The notes: generated by a model not told the origin, from the letters alone. 64,000 nt of DNA from an uncultured Prevotellaceae bacterium (GCA_946410305.1 CAMJZV010000003.1:114887-178886), one strand, 5' to 3'; positions 38,190 through 48,504 are shown, counted from the stretch's first letter. Program-made: numbers and translations.

Positions 38190-38925
38190 GTGTTTTAAGG
38201 AACTCTTCTGCACGTTGCAGATCTTCCGGTGTGTCGATACCCACCGTTTCTACATTAGTGATGCCTACACGGATGCGGTAGCCGTTCTCCAACCAACGTA
38301 GCTGTTCCAGGCTCTCTGCTTTCTCCAGTGATGACTGTGGCAGTTGTGTGACTTCGTGAAGTACTTGGCGGTGATAAGCATAAATTCCCAAGTGCTTCAA
38401 ATAGGGGAAATGTTCCAGCCAAGTAGTAGGTTCTTCACCACGAACATAAGGTATCACGCTGCGACTGAAGTACAAGGCAAAACCACGACGGTCGCATACG
38501 ATTTTGGGGGAGTTGGGGTTATGTACGGCTTTAATGTTGTCAAAAGGTTTTCCTAATGTACCTATCTGAGTCTCAGAATCTTCGAATAAATTCTTTAAAG
38601 TTTCTATTTGAGATTTTTGGATGAATGGTTCGTCACCTTGGATGTTGATGATAACATCGGCGTCGGTGCCTATTTTGGTGGCAGCTTCCTCTAGACGGTC
38701 AGTTCCACTCTTGTGGTCGGTGCGCGTCATGACAGCACGGCCGCCAAATGCCTCGACAGCCTGATAGATACGCTCGTCGTCAGTGGCGACATACGCCTCT
38801 TCGAGTACTGCTGATGCCTGTTCGTAAACTCGCTGGATAACAGTCTTGCCGCCCAGCATGGCCAATGGTTTGCCAGGAAAGCGTGTTGATGCATATCTGG
38901 CAGGTATGATAGCAATGAATTTCAT
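38176..38925 (-). CDS. kdsB: 3-deoxy-manno-octulosonate cytidylyltransferase
   Basis: IPARYASTRFPGKPLAMLGGKTVIQRVYEQA; MTRTDHKSGTDRLEEA; INIQGDEPF. Confidence 0.97.
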   Translation of the reverse strand: MKFIAIIPARYASTRFPGKPLAMLGGKTVIQRVYEQASAVLEEAYVATDDERIYQAVEAFGGRAVMTRTDHKSGTDRLEEAATKIGTDADVIINIQGDEPFIQKSQIETLKNLFEDSETQIGTLGKPFDNIKAVHNPNSPKIVCDRRGFALYFSRSVIPYVRGEEPTTWLEHFPYLKHLGIYAYHRQVLHEVTQLPQSSLEKAESLEQLRWLENGYRIRVGITNVETVGIDTPEDLQRAEEFLKTQMQG

Positions 38926-39014
38926 AATTTATTGTTTTTTGTTTGCAAAGATAGTGAATATTTTTTAAAACGCTTTGTAGTATCGCTTTTTTTTCATACC
39001 TTTGTCAAGTTTAA

Positions 39015-40142
39015 ATGCCTATTCTTATGAACAAACGAAATATATTACTTACATTCTATTCCTTGCTGGCACTCTCTGTGTCGGCGCAAAAGATTACCCT
39101 TGGCTCCTGTAAAATGAAAGACGGTGGAGAGTATAAGGGGCAGATGATGGCAGGAAAGCCACATGGCAAAGGGACTACGACTTGGAAAGATGGTGACCGC
39201 TTTGAAGGCGAGTATGTTAAGGGTAAACGCCAGGGCTATGGCGTCTATACCTTTCATGACGGAGAAAAGTATGAAGGCCAGTGGCTGCAGGACCACCAGC
39301 ATGGTAAGGGAACTTTCTATTTTAACAACAACAACAAGTATGATGGCCTGTGGTATCGCGACGAACAGGAAGGACATGGCGTAATGTACTACTATAATGG
39401 CGATATCTATGACGGACAGTGGAAGCTGAGCAAGCGTCATGGTAAGGGTCGTTATACCTATAAAGGCGGTGCTTACTACAATGGAGAGTGGCTTGATGAC
39501 CAGAAGAACGGCCGTGGCGTCTTCAACTGGGGCGATGGATCTTCGTATGACGGGCAGTGGAAAGACAATCGTCAGAATGGAAAGGGCACTTTCCGCTATG
39601 CCAATGGTGATGTCTATATTGGCTCATTCTCCAATGACCTACAGAATGGTAAGGGCATCTATAAGTTCCAGAATGGTGACTTCTACGATGGCGACTATGT
39701 CAATGGTGAACGCACCGGTCAGGGCATCTTTCGCTATGCCAATGGTGACCGTTATACGGGCCAGTTTTATAAGGGTGATAAACATGGTCAGGGTACGCTG
39801 GTATGGAAGAATGGCAATACCTATCAGGGTGAGTGGAAGGCCGACAAACCCAATGGTCGTGGCAAGTTGTCTATGAAGAACGGTGACTCTTTTGAGGGAC
39901 AGTTCCGCAATGGTGCCATTCATGGTGAGGGTATTGCCCGCTATGCTGATGGCTCTAAGTTCCGTGGCCATTTCAAGGACGGCAAGCGTCATGGTCCAGC
40001 CATTGAAGAGAATAAGGAGGGACTGCGCTTTGAGGGTACTTATGTTGAGGACCGTCGCGACGGCCGCTTTGTAGAGAAAGACCGTAATGGTAACATTACT
40101 GCTCAAGGCACGTATATTAGAGGAAAGAGACAGGAAAATTAA
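39015..40142 (+). CDS. Secreted MORN-repeat protein
   Basis: More than ten ~23-aa repeats such as GDRFEGEYVKGKRQGYGVYTFHDG. Confidence 0.92.
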   Translation: MPILMNKRNILLTFYSLLALSVSAQKITLGSCKMKDGGEYKGQMMAGKPHGKGTTTWKDGDRFEGEYVKGKRQGYGVYTFHDGEKYEGQWLQDHQHGKGTFYFNNNNKYDGLWYRDEQEGHGVMYYYNGDIYDGQWKLSKRHGKGRYTYKGGAYYNGEWLDDQKNGRGVFNWGDGSSYDGQWKDNRQNGKGTFRYANGDVYIGSFSNDLQNGKGIYKFQNGDFYDGDYVNGERTGQGIFRYANGDRYTGQFYKGDKHGQGTLVWKNGNTYQGEWKADKPNGRGKLSMKNGDSFEGQFRNGAIHGEGIARYADGSKFRGHFKDGKRHGPAIEENKEGLRFEGTYVEDRRDGRFVEKDRNGNITAQGTYIRGKRQEN

Positions 40143-40174
40143 TATTGAACTTTGAAACATAAAACATAAGCACT

Positions 40175-40621
40175 ATGATCATCGACACATTAGAAAATTT
40201 GGAAAAGTATGTGGCAATTAATCCACTGTTTCCGAAAGTTGTGGAGTTTTTGAAAGCCAACGACCTGAGTACTATGGCTGATGGCAAGTATGAAATTGAA
40301 GGCAAAGACCTCTTTGTCAATGTAACTACCACCAAGGGAAAATCTCCTGATGAGGCTGTCATCGAGACGCACAACAAGATGATTGATATTCAGATCCCCC
40401 TTACTGCTGCAGAGACGTATGGTTATACCCAGCGTAACGCTCTTCCTGAAGTTCCCTATAATGCAGAGAAGGACATTACCAAGATTCCAGATTTGGCAGC
40501 AGACAGCTATGTCACCTGTCAGCCGGGTATGATGGTCATCTTCTTTCCGCAGGATGGTCATGCACCCTGCATTGCTGGCGTTCCCGAATTCAAGAAAGCA
40601 ATTTTCAAGATAAAAGCATAA
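40175..40621 (+). CDS. YhcH/YjgK/YiaL family protein
   Basis: THNKMIDIQIPL; FFPQDGHAPCIAG. Confidence 0.9.
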   Translation: MIIDTLENLEKYVAINPLFPKVVEFLKANDLSTMADGKYEIEGKDLFVNVTTTKGKSPDEAVIETHNKMIDIQIPLTAAETYGYTQRNALPEVPYNAEKDITKIPDLAADSYVTCQPGMMVIFFPQDGHAPCIAGVPEFKKAIFKIKA

Positions 40622-40625
40622 TACT

Positions 40626-42701
40626 ATGGCAACAACTAAAAAGACTACTATGAAGAAGGCTACTACAAAGAAAGCCAAGAAGGTGGAAGAACCTAAACAC
40701 ATTGGGTTGGTACGTGACGACTCCTGGCTGGAGCCCTTTGAACAGGCTATCCGCGGTCGTCATGACCATGCACTATGGAAGATTGCCCAGCTGACACGTA
40801 ATGGTAAGAAGACGCTGAGCGACTTTGCCAGCGGACATCTCTATTTTGGTCTGCACAAATTGGCAAAGGGGTGGGTGTTCCGTGAGTGGGCACCGAACGC
40901 TACAGAGATTTATCTGATTGGTGACTTCAACAACTGGCAAGAGTCAGACAAATATAAGTGTAAGCGCATTGAGGGGACAGGCAACTGGGAACTGAGACTC
41001 TCGGAGAAAGCCATCAAGCACGGTGACCTCTATAAGATGAAGGTCAAGTGGAATGGTGGAGAGGGTGAGCGCATCCCCGCTTGGTGCCGCCGCGTTGTAC
41101 AGGATGAACAGACCAAGATATTCTCCGCACAGGTGTGGAATCCTGAGAAACCCTATGTATGGAAGAAAAAGACCTTCAAACCCGACAAGTCGCCGCTGCT
41201 CATCTACGAGTGCCATGTGGGTATGAGTCAGGATGCCGAGAAGGTAGGCACCTATAAGGAGTTTACGGAGAATGTGCTGCCACGTGTAAAAAAGGACGGC
41301 TACAATGCTATTCAGGTGATGGCTATCCAGGAGCATCCTTATTATGGCAGCTTTGGCTACCATGTGTCTTCGTTCTTTGCTCCTTCAAGCCGTTTTGGTA
41401 CTCCCGAAGAACTGAAGGAGATGATTGACACCGCCCATAAGATGGGTATAGCCGTCATCATGGATATTGTACACTCACATGCTGTGAAGAACGAGGTAGA
41501 GGGCTTGGGCAATCTGGCTGGCGACCCTAACCAGTTCTTCTATCCTGGCGACCGCCACGAGCATCCGGCATGGGATTCGCTGTGCTTCGACTACGGCAAA
41601 GACGACGTTCTGCACTTCCTGCTGAGCAACTGTAAGTATTGGCTGGAGGAGTTCCACTTCGATGGTTTCCGCTTCGATGGCGTAACGTCTATGCTATATT
41701 ACAGTCACGGACTGGGAGAAGCCTTTGGCGGCTATGGTGACTATTTCAATGGCCATGAGGATGACAATGCTATCTGCTATCTCACGCTGGCAAACTGTCT
41801 GATTCACGAGGTCAACAAGAATGCCATCACTATTGCTGAGGAGGTCAGCGGTATGCCAGGTCTGGCGGCTAAATTCGAGGACGGCGGCTATGGCTTTGAC
41901 TATCGTATGGCGATGAATATCCCTGACTACTGGATTAAGACCATTAAGGAGGTGCGTGATGAGGACATCAATGTATGCTCTATCTTCTGGGAGGTCAAGA
42001 ACCGTCGTCCTGATGAGAAGACCATTTCCTATTGCGAGAGTCACGACCAGGCGCTGGTGGGCGATAAGACCATCATCTTCCGTCTCATCGATGCCGATAT
42101 GTACTGGCACTTTGCCAAGAAAGACGTCAACGATATTGCCCAGCGTGGTATTGCCCTGCACAAGATGATTCGTCTGGTAACAGCCGGCGCTATCAATGGT
42201 GGCTACCTGAACTTCATGGGTAATGAGTTCGGACACCCAGAGTGGATAGATTTCCCACGTGAGGGGAACGGCTGGTCATACAAGTATGCCCGTCGTCAGT
42301 GGAACCTCGTCGACAACAAGGATCTCTGCTATCACTGGCTGGGTGACTTCGACCAGAAGATGCTGGAGGTCATCAAGTCACAGAAGAATTTCCAGGATAC
42401 GCCTGTTACAGAGATTTGGCATAACGATGGCGATCAGGTGCTGTGCTACATGCGCGGTGACCTCGTATTCGTCTTCAACTTCTCACCGACGCGCAGCTAT
42501 ACGGACTACGGATTCCTCGTTCCTACGGGCTCTTACGAGGTAGTGCTCAATACCGATGCAAAGGAGTTTGGCGGCAATGGTTTCGCAGACGACACGGTGA
42601 CGCACCTGACCAACTATGACCCCATGTATGTAGAGGATCGCAAGGAGTGGCTCAAGCTCTATATCCCTGCCCGCTCGGCTGTCGTATTAAGGAAAGTGTG
42701 A
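40626..42701 (+). CDS. glgB: 1,4-alpha-glucan branching enzyme (GH13) with Lys-rich N-terminal tail
   Basis: REWAPNATEIYLIGDFNNW; DIVHSHAVKN; DGFRFDGVTSMLY; AEEVSGMPG; SHDQALVGDKT; NFMGNEFGHPEWIDFPREGN. Confidence 0.95.
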   Translation: MATTKKTTMKKATTKKAKKVEEPKHIGLVRDDSWLEPFEQAIRGRHDHALWKIAQLTRNGKKTLSDFASGHLYFGLHKLAKGWVFREWAPNATEIYLIGDFNNWQESDKYKCKRIEGTGNWELRLSEKAIKHGDLYKMKVKWNGGEGERIPAWCRRVVQDEQTKIFSAQVWNPEKPYVWKKKTFKPDKSPLLIYECHVGMSQDAEKVGTYKEFTENVLPRVKKDGYNAIQVMAIQEHPYYGSFGYHVSSFFAPSSRFGTPEELKEMIDTAHKMGIAVIMDIVHSHAVKNEVEGLGNLAGDPNQFFYPGDRHEHPAWDSLCFDYGKDDVLHFLLSNCKYWLEEFHFDGFRFDGVTSMLYYSHGLGEAFGGYGDYFNGHEDDNAICYLTLANCLIHEVNKNAITIAEEVSGMPGLAAKFEDGGYGFDYRMAMNIPDYWIKTIKEVRDEDINVCSIFWEVKNRRPDEKTISYCESHDQALVGDKTIIFRLIDADMYWHFAKKDVNDIAQRGIALHKMIRLVTAGAINGGYLNFMGNEFGHPEWIDFPREGNGWSYKYARRQWNLVDNKDLCYHWLGDFDQKMLEVIKSQKNFQDTPVTEIWHNDGDQVLCYMRGDLVFVFNFSPTRSYTDYGFLVPTGSYEVVLNTDAKEFGGNGFADDTVTHLTNYDPMYVEDRKEWLKLYIPARSAVVLRKV

Positions 42702-42789
42702 AAATGACATTTTTTTAAGCAATTCTTTAACGTTTTACAATTAAATTGTTTAATTTTGCAGCCGCAAAGACAAGAATTTAAGAATATTT

Positions 42790-43677
42790 ATGGCACATAA
42801 CATCTTCAAAGGATTAGGTATTGCGTTGATAACACCCTTTATGGAGGATGGATCGGTAGACTACAAGTCGCTGATCCGCCTTGTAGAGTACCAACTGAAT
42901 AACGGAGCGGACTTCTTCTGTATCCTGGCAACAACCGGTGAGACTCCTACATTGACAGCTGACGAAAAACAGAAGATCAAGGATCTCATCGTAGACTTGG
43001 TAGGTGGACGTGTACCCATCCTCATGGGATGTGGCGGCAACAATACCGCAGCTATTGTTAATGAGTTGCAAACGGGCGACTTCCGTGGAGTTGATGGCAT
43101 ACTCAGCGTATGTCCATATTATAACAAGCCTTCTCAGGAGGGACTCTATCAGCATTTCAAGACCATTGCGGCAGCTACCAAGTTGCCCGTGGTCTTGTAT
43201 AACGTTCCTGGTCGTACAGGTGTCAACATGACTGCTGCCACCTCAGTACGCTTGGCTCACGACTGTCCGAATATCGTTGCCATCAAGGAGGCTTCCGGCA
43301 ATCTGGAACAGGTTGACGAGATTATCAAGAACGGACCACGTGGCTTTGAGGTGCTTTCTGGTGACGACGCTCTGACGTTTCCTATGGTTAGCTGTGGCGC
43401 CGTTGGTGCTATCAGCGTCATAGGCAATGCCCTGCCTCGTGAGTTCTCGAAGATGATTCGCCTGCAGATGCGTGGCGAATACGATGGGGCCCGTAAGATT
43501 CACCATCGTTTCCAGGATCTCTTCTCGTTGCTCTTTGTCGATGGCAATCCTGCTGGTGTAAAGGCTATGCTCCACGAGATGGGTTACATTGAGAATATCC
43601 TGCGTCTGCCTTTGGTGCCGACACGTATCAGCACCTTGCAGCGCATGAGTGAAATTATGAAGGAACTGAAGATTTAG
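42790..43677 (+). CDS. dapA: 4-hydroxy-tetrahydrodipicolinate synthase
   Basis: GLGIALITPFMEDGSVDY; TTGETPTL; YNVPGRTGVNM; IVAIKEASGN; GDDALTFP. Confidence 0.96.
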   Translation: MAHNIFKGLGIALITPFMEDGSVDYKSLIRLVEYQLNNGADFFCILATTGETPTLTADEKQKIKDLIVDLVGGRVPILMGCGGNNTAAIVNELQTGDFRGVDGILSVCPYYNKPSQEGLYQHFKTIAAATKLPVVLYNVPGRTGVNMTAATSVRLAHDCPNIVAIKEASGNLEQVDEIIKNGPRGFEVLSGDDALTFPMVSCGAVGAISVIGNALPREFSKMIRLQMRGEYDGARKIHHRFQDLFSLLFVDGNPAGVKAMLHEMGYIENILRLPLVPTRISTLQRMSEIMKELKI

Positions 43678-43684
43678 TGTAGAG

Positions 43685-44569
43685 TTGGAAGAACCACGTG
43701 TACTACATGAGATTACCCCGTTGATGGGCAAGGACTCCCTCTATATTGCTGAACGCAGAAAGAAGGAGTTTACCTATCCCATCCACAACCACGAGGTGTT
43801 TGAACTGAACTTCGTGGAGCATGCACCTGGCGTGCGTCGTGTGGTAGGTGACTCTAACGAAGTCATCGGCGAATACGATCTGGCCATTATTACTGGTTCT
43901 GATTTGGAGCACGTGTGGGAACAGAATACCTGTACCAGTGAGAATATCCGAGAGATAACCGTTCACTTCTATTTCGACCTTGGTGAAGATGGCTTCCTGG
44001 CGCACAATCCTTTCTTCTCATTGCGTAAGATGTTGCTAGAAGCCCGCAAGGGAATGGCCTTCTCGCTCGACGACATCATGCGTGTCTATAACATGCTTGA
44101 TACACTGAGCAGTGTCAAGGAGGGATTCTATGCTGTCACGCAGTTCCTGACCATCCTCTATGAACTCTCCAAGAGTACCGAGATGCGTACGCTGGCTTCG
44201 TCGAGTTATGCCAAGGTGGCCGTTGAGAGTGACTCGCGTCGTGTGCTGAAGGTTAAGAACTATATTGCCCAGAACTATACGGAGGAGATTCGCCTGAATA
44301 CGCTGGCTGATATTGCAGGCATGAGTCCATCGGCCTTCAGCCGTTTCTTCAAGTCGCATACAGGGCGTACCCTCAGCGAGTATATCATCGAGCAGCGTCT
44401 GGGCTATGCCAGTCGCATGCTGGTAGATACGTCGAACAGTGTTGCGGAGATCTGCTACGCCTGTGGCTTTAACAATCTAAGCAATTTTAACCGCATTTTC
44501 AAGAAGAAGAAAAACTGCTCACCTACGGAGTTCCGTGAGAACTATCATAAAACAAAAATCATCGTTTAA
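43685..44569 (+). CDS. AraC-family transcriptional regulator (possible TTG start)
   Basis: C-terminal ISPAFSRFFKSHTGRTL-type HTH (MSPSAFSRFFKSHTGRTLSEYIIEQRLGYASRML...CGFNNLSNFNRIFKKKKNCSPTEFREN). Confidence 0.92.
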   Translation: MEEPRVLHEITPLMGKDSLYIAERRKKEFTYPIHNHEVFELNFVEHAPGVRRVVGDSNEVIGEYDLAIITGSDLEHVWEQNTCTSENIREITVHFYFDLGEDGFLAHNPFFSLRKMLLEARKGMAFSLDDIMRVYNMLDTLSSVKEGFYAVTQFLTILYELSKSTEMRTLASSSYAKVAVESDSRRVLKVKNYIAQNYTEEIRLNTLADIAGMSPSAFSRFFKSHTGRTLSEYIIEQRLGYASRMLVDTSNSVAEICYACGFNNLSNFNRIFKKKKNCSPTEFRENYHKTKIIV

Positions 44570-44605
44570 GCAAACATAAATAAAACTACAACCCTAAAGA
44601 AAAAT

Positions 44606-46696
44606 ATGACGAGAAGAGCACTTTTGTTGGTATGCTGTTGGCTGGTAGGCTTGGTAGCTGTCCATGCCAATCTGGCTGACTCGCTGCGCCAGCGCTTGCC
44701 GTCGCTGCATGGTCAGGCTCGTCTGCAAGCCTATCATACGCTTTATCGTCTCAGTCTTAATAATGGTAACCAGCAGTATATGCTACGCTGTCTGAACGAC
44801 TATATCAACGAGTTGGACCGTCAGCATGAAAAGGATACCTTAGCGCTGGCACTCGTTTCGCGTGTCACCTTCTTCTATAATTATGACTTGACAGACTCTG
44901 TCTACAAGTATGCGCCGCTGACGATGGAAACACTGAAAGGTCTGCAAGCGTGGGACAAATATTATGAGGTATGGATGCACCTTTGCAATACCTATGTGTT
45001 CAGTAGCAAGTACAACATGGCGTTGCGCGAGGTGCAGACCATGTTCGACGACGCCAAGGAGCGTGATAATAAGTATGGTATGGGCATTGCCTACTACATG
45101 ATGGGTAATGTCTATTCAAACATGCATAATCGTCAGGAGAGTGTGTCATCCTACCGCAAGGGTATCGACCTGCTGCTTACGGTAGAAAATAAACCGTCAA
45201 CCATTGCCGACTTGTATTCTTATCTGGGCGACGAGTTGGACGAGATGAAGGAATACGAGAAACTCCAGAAGTTGACAGTAGAGTGGAAGGCGTTCTTGGA
45301 TGCCTACTATGCTGAGAAAGAAGGTAAAGGTGCCCCCCTTCAGCAATATGTGCGCAACGTGATGGAGTCGTACTATTATCTGGCTTGTGCACAGGCTGCC
45401 CTCGGACTCGGTCAGCTGGACAAGGCTGACAAGATGCTCAACGAGGTACACCACCGAATCCCTTCTGAGGAAGACTATGTGGGTCAGGCGTGGCTCTATT
45501 ATAAAGCCAAGCTCCATCTGTTGCGCAAGGACTACCAGACAGCACTGGAACTGAACAGTCGCCGTTACGAGTTGACGGATAATTCGGATATGGCTATGCT
45601 GGTACCTGTGCTCACCCAGCGTGGCGAGATATTGGAAGCGCTAGGTCGTTACCAAGATGCCTCGTCAGTCTTCAAGAACCTGATACAGGTAAAAGACTCC
45701 GTTAGCGGTGTGGAGACGCGTAACCAGTTGAACGAAATGAATACGCTGTTCCAGGTCGACGAGTTGAAGATGGCGCAGGCGAAGGCTCAGTTCCGTAATA
45801 CCTTAATTATAATAGGTATAGTCGTAGTGGCACTGGTCATCTTCCTGATATTCCGCATGATTGCAGCAAGGCGCCTGAAAAAGGCCCACGAGGAACTGCT
45901 TGTCGCTTACGATCAGTTGGAGGAGACCACCACTGCCAAGGAGCGCATCGAGAGTGACCTGCGTATTGCCCGCAATATTCAGATGGGCATGGTACCCCAT
46001 ACCTTCCCTGAGCGTGATGATGTAGATCTCTACGCCTCTATGACTCCTGCCAAGGAGGTGGGTGGCGACCTCTATGGCTATCTGCTCGTTCCTGCCAAGG
46101 AGGAAGGACAGAGTGATAAGCTCTACTTTGCCTTGGGTGATGTCAGCGGTAAGGGTGTTCCTGCATCCTTGTTCATGGCACAGGCTACCCGCTTGTTCCT
46201 CACGCTGGCCAAACAGGAGATGTTGCCTGCCGATATTTGTACCCATTTGAACGATGCCCTCTCTGGCGAAGACAACGAGACGTGCATGTTCGTCACCATG
46301 TTTGTGGGTCTTGTCGACCTGCAGACGGGTCATCTGAACTTCTGTAATGCCGGTCATAACCCACCAGTACTCCTGCGCGATGGTCAGACAGAGTTCATTG
46401 AGATGATACCTAATGCTCCCATTGGCCTCTTCCCTGGTATGGAATACGAGGGTGAGGAGATTGAGGACATCACTAACAGTCCGCTGTTTGTCTATACCGA
46501 TGGTCTCAACGAGGCCGAGAACCGACAGCAGGAGCAGTTCACTGACGAGCGACTGTTGGAAATTCTGCAGACCACGCCTTTTGAGTCGTCACAACAGACT
46601 ATCGAGATGCTGCGTGAGCAGGTTGAGGCTCATCGTGACGGTGCTGAGCCGAACGACGACCTCACCATGCTGTGCGTAAAGGTGTTGAGAAGTTAG
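44606..46696 (+). CDS. TPR-containing membrane SpoIIE-family (PP2C-like) serine phosphatase
   Basis: TPR-like N-terminus; TM; PAKEVGGDLYGY; LGDVSGKGVPASLFMA; FCNAGHNPPVLL; YTDGLNEA. Confidence 0.92.
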   Translation: MTRRALLLVCCWLVGLVAVHANLADSLRQRLPSLHGQARLQAYHTLYRLSLNNGNQQYMLRCLNDYINELDRQHEKDTLALALVSRVTFFYNYDLTDSVYKYAPLTMETLKGLQAWDKYYEVWMHLCNTYVFSSKYNMALREVQTMFDDAKERDNKYGMGIAYYMMGNVYSNMHNRQESVSSYRKGIDLLLTVENKPSTIADLYSYLGDELDEMKEYEKLQKLTVEWKAFLDAYYAEKEGKGAPLQQYVRNVMESYYYLACAQAALGLGQLDKADKMLNEVHHRIPSEEDYVGQAWLYYKAKLHLLRKDYQTALELNSRRYELTDNSDMAMLVPVLTQRGEILEALGRYQDASSVFKNLIQVKDSVSGVETRNQLNEMNTLFQVDELKMAQAKAQFRNTLIIIGIVVVALVIFLIFRMIAARRLKKAHEELLVAYDQLEETTTAKERIESDLRIARNIQMGMVPHTFPERDDVDLYASMTPAKEVGGDLYGYLLVPAKEEGQSDKLYFALGDVSGKGVPASLFMAQATRLFLTLAKQEMLPADICTHLNDALSGEDNETCMFVTMFVGLVDLQTGHLNFCNAGHNPPVLLRDGQTEFIEMIPNAPIGLFPGMEYEGEEIEDITNSPLFVYTDGLNEAENRQQEQFTDERLLEILQTTPFESSQQTIEMLREQVEAHRDGAEPNDDLTMLCVKVLRS

Positions 46697-46730
46697 AAGA
46701 AGATAGAAGCAATAACTAAATAGATAGCTT

Positions 46731-47138
46731 ATGAGAAAGGAACTAAAGCTGAAAAATCAGGTAGGAGAACTGGAGCGCGTCAACCAGTTCGTCGAGGAAA
46801 TCGGCGAAGAGCTGGGACTTGACATGGAGCTACGGATGAACCTCAATCTGGTGATGGAGGAGATGGTGTCCAACGTCATCTTCTATGCGTATCCCAAGGA
46901 GAAATCGGCAGACATCGAACTGCTTGCCGAGAGTGATGGGAAAGAGCTGACCTTCGTCCTCAGCGACCAAGGCAAGGAGTTCGACCCTACGCTGAAGGAC
47001 GATGCTGATCCTAACGTAAATCCCATTGACCGTGAGATAGGCGGTATGGGTATCTACATTGTAAAGAATATCATGAATAAGGTTTCCTACCAGCGCTTGG
47101 AGGGTAAGAACCTGCTGACCATGAAGAAGAGTATTTGA
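46731..47138 (+). CDS. RsbW/SpoIIAB-type ATP-binding anti-sigma-like kinase
   Basis: MNLNLVMEEMVSNVIFYAYP; LSDQGKEFDPT; GGMGIYIVKNIMNKVSY. Confidence 0.88.
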   Translation: MRKELKLKNQVGELERVNQFVEEIGEELGLDMELRMNLNLVMEEMVSNVIFYAYPKEKSADIELLAESDGKELTFVLSDQGKEFDPTLKDDADPNVNPIDREIGGMGIYIVKNIMNKVSYQRLEGKNLLTMKKSI

Positions 47139-47165
47139 ACATTGTAATTTAAAAACTATACAATT

Positions 47166-47477
47166 ATGACACAGATTATCAAAGAAGGTGGTAAGACCAT
47201 CATTAAGACAGGTGAGCGTATTGACACTATGAATGCTCCTCAGTTCGAACAAGACATCCAGCCCGCACTCGTTGACGGTGGCGTAGATTTGGAGATGGAT
47301 TGCTCAGACTTGAACTACATGGCATCTTCTGGTCTCCGTATCATTCAGAAGACCATGCGTGCCGTGATGCAGCAGAAGGGTCAGTTCAAGATGACCAATG
47401 TGAATCCTGAGATTTACAAGGTGCTGGCTATGACTGGCTTCACCAAGTTTATGAAGGTTGAAAAGAAGGCTGAATAA
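47166..47477 (+). CDS. STAS-domain anti-sigma-factor antagonist (RsbV/SpoIIAA-like)
   Basis: LEMDCSDLNYMASSGLRIIQKTMRA. Confidence 0.92.
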   Translation: MTQIIKEGGKTIIKTGERIDTMNAPQFEQDIQPALVDGGVDLEMDCSDLNYMASSGLRIIQKTMRAVMQQKGQFKMTNVNPEIYKVLAMTGFTKFMKVEKKAE

Positions 47478-47487
47478 CTCTTAGCTT

Positions 47488-48411
47488 ATGTTGTACGCAT
47501 TCTTGATAGTACTTGCCATAGCCTTAGGATTGGCTATCGCATTGTATTTCCAAATTAAGGCAGGCCATAAACAGGCTGACGAGCAGCGACAGTTGCTCAA
47601 TGATTATCAGCATCGTGTCGATGAACAGCAGAAGTTGCTTGACGACTACCGTGCGCTGGAGAAGAACTTCGACAATGTTGGCGAGGGCTATGAGCAGGCA
47701 TTGTTGGCTTTCGAGAAGATGGAAGAAGAGCAGGCCAAGAACAAGAAGGCCTACGACGCCATGGAGAAGCGCGCCTCTTCTTTGCAGGACCAGTGTGCCC
47801 GTTATGAGGAGTTCTCTGCCAAGTGCCGTGAGGTCTTCGGACCCGCTCTCAACGAGATCCTTTCCATCGCCAAGAGCACAGGCAATAACAAGTTGGCCTC
47901 TCTCGTTGGTAAGATTAGCGATATGGACGATGTCGATGGTCAGGTGGCTATTGGTCGCACCGACAATATCCTGGTGTCACAGGTTGCCGACGAGGCCATT
48001 GCTGCCTCTGGCGTCGACAAGATTACCTACCTTAAGTTCGACAAGCAGGTTGATCCCGTTGCTGCTGCCACCATGCTCTCCACCAATCTTAACAAGTCTG
48101 TCCGTGCACTGAGCCATCTGCTCGACAACGCACTGAAGTTCACCACTGAGGGTACTGTCACGCTGAAGGTTGCCGTCGATATGGACAAGATGCAGGCCAT
48201 CTATACCGTAGAGGATACAGGTGCAGGCATTGAGGAGGCAGAACGTGAACACGTTTTCGAGCCTTACGTCAAGCTCAACCAGTTCTTCGATGGACAGGGC
48301 ATCGGACTTACCGTAGCCCGCAGCATTGCCCGTCGTCTGGATGGTGATGTCGTTCTCGACGACGCCTACGAAGGCCCAGGTTCTCGCTTCGTCCTGACGT
48401 TGCCTATCTGA
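47488..48411 (+). CDS. Membrane-anchored HATPase (histidine-kinase-like) protein lacking an obvious H-box
   Basis: N-terminal TM and coiled coil; HLLDNALKFTTEG (N box), EDTGAGI (G1), GQGIGLTVARSIARRLDGDV (G2). Confidence 0.88.
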   Translation: MLYAFLIVLAIALGLAIALYFQIKAGHKQADEQRQLLNDYQHRVDEQQKLLDDYRALEKNFDNVGEGYEQALLAFEKMEEEQAKNKKAYDAMEKRASSLQDQCARYEEFSAKCREVFGPALNEILSIAKSTGNNKLASLVGKISDMDDVDGQVAIGRTDNILVSQVADEAIAASGVDKITYLKFDKQVDPVAAATMLSTNLNKSVRALSHLLDNALKFTTEGTVTLKVAVDMDKMQAIYTVEDTGAGIEEAEREHVFEPYVKLNQFFDGQGIGLTVARSIARRLDGDVVLDDAYEGPGSRFVLTLPI

Positions 48412-48438
48412 TAGCCGTCGTGCTATACATTATTATAT

Positions 48439-48471
48439 AAGAATCATCCTGCGGGGTGATTCTTATTTTTT
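48439..48471 (+). terminator. Intrinsic terminator after the partner-switching operon
   Basis: AAGAATCATCC-TGCG-GGGTGATTCTT then ATTTTTT. Confidence 0.8.
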
Positions 48472-48504
48472 ACATTTTTGAAAAGGTCCCCCCCTTCGTG
48501 TTAC

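Noticed and set aside
39100-40110. DNA-level repeats in 39015..40142
   Set aside because: Explained by MORN protein repeats, not a separate DNA element.
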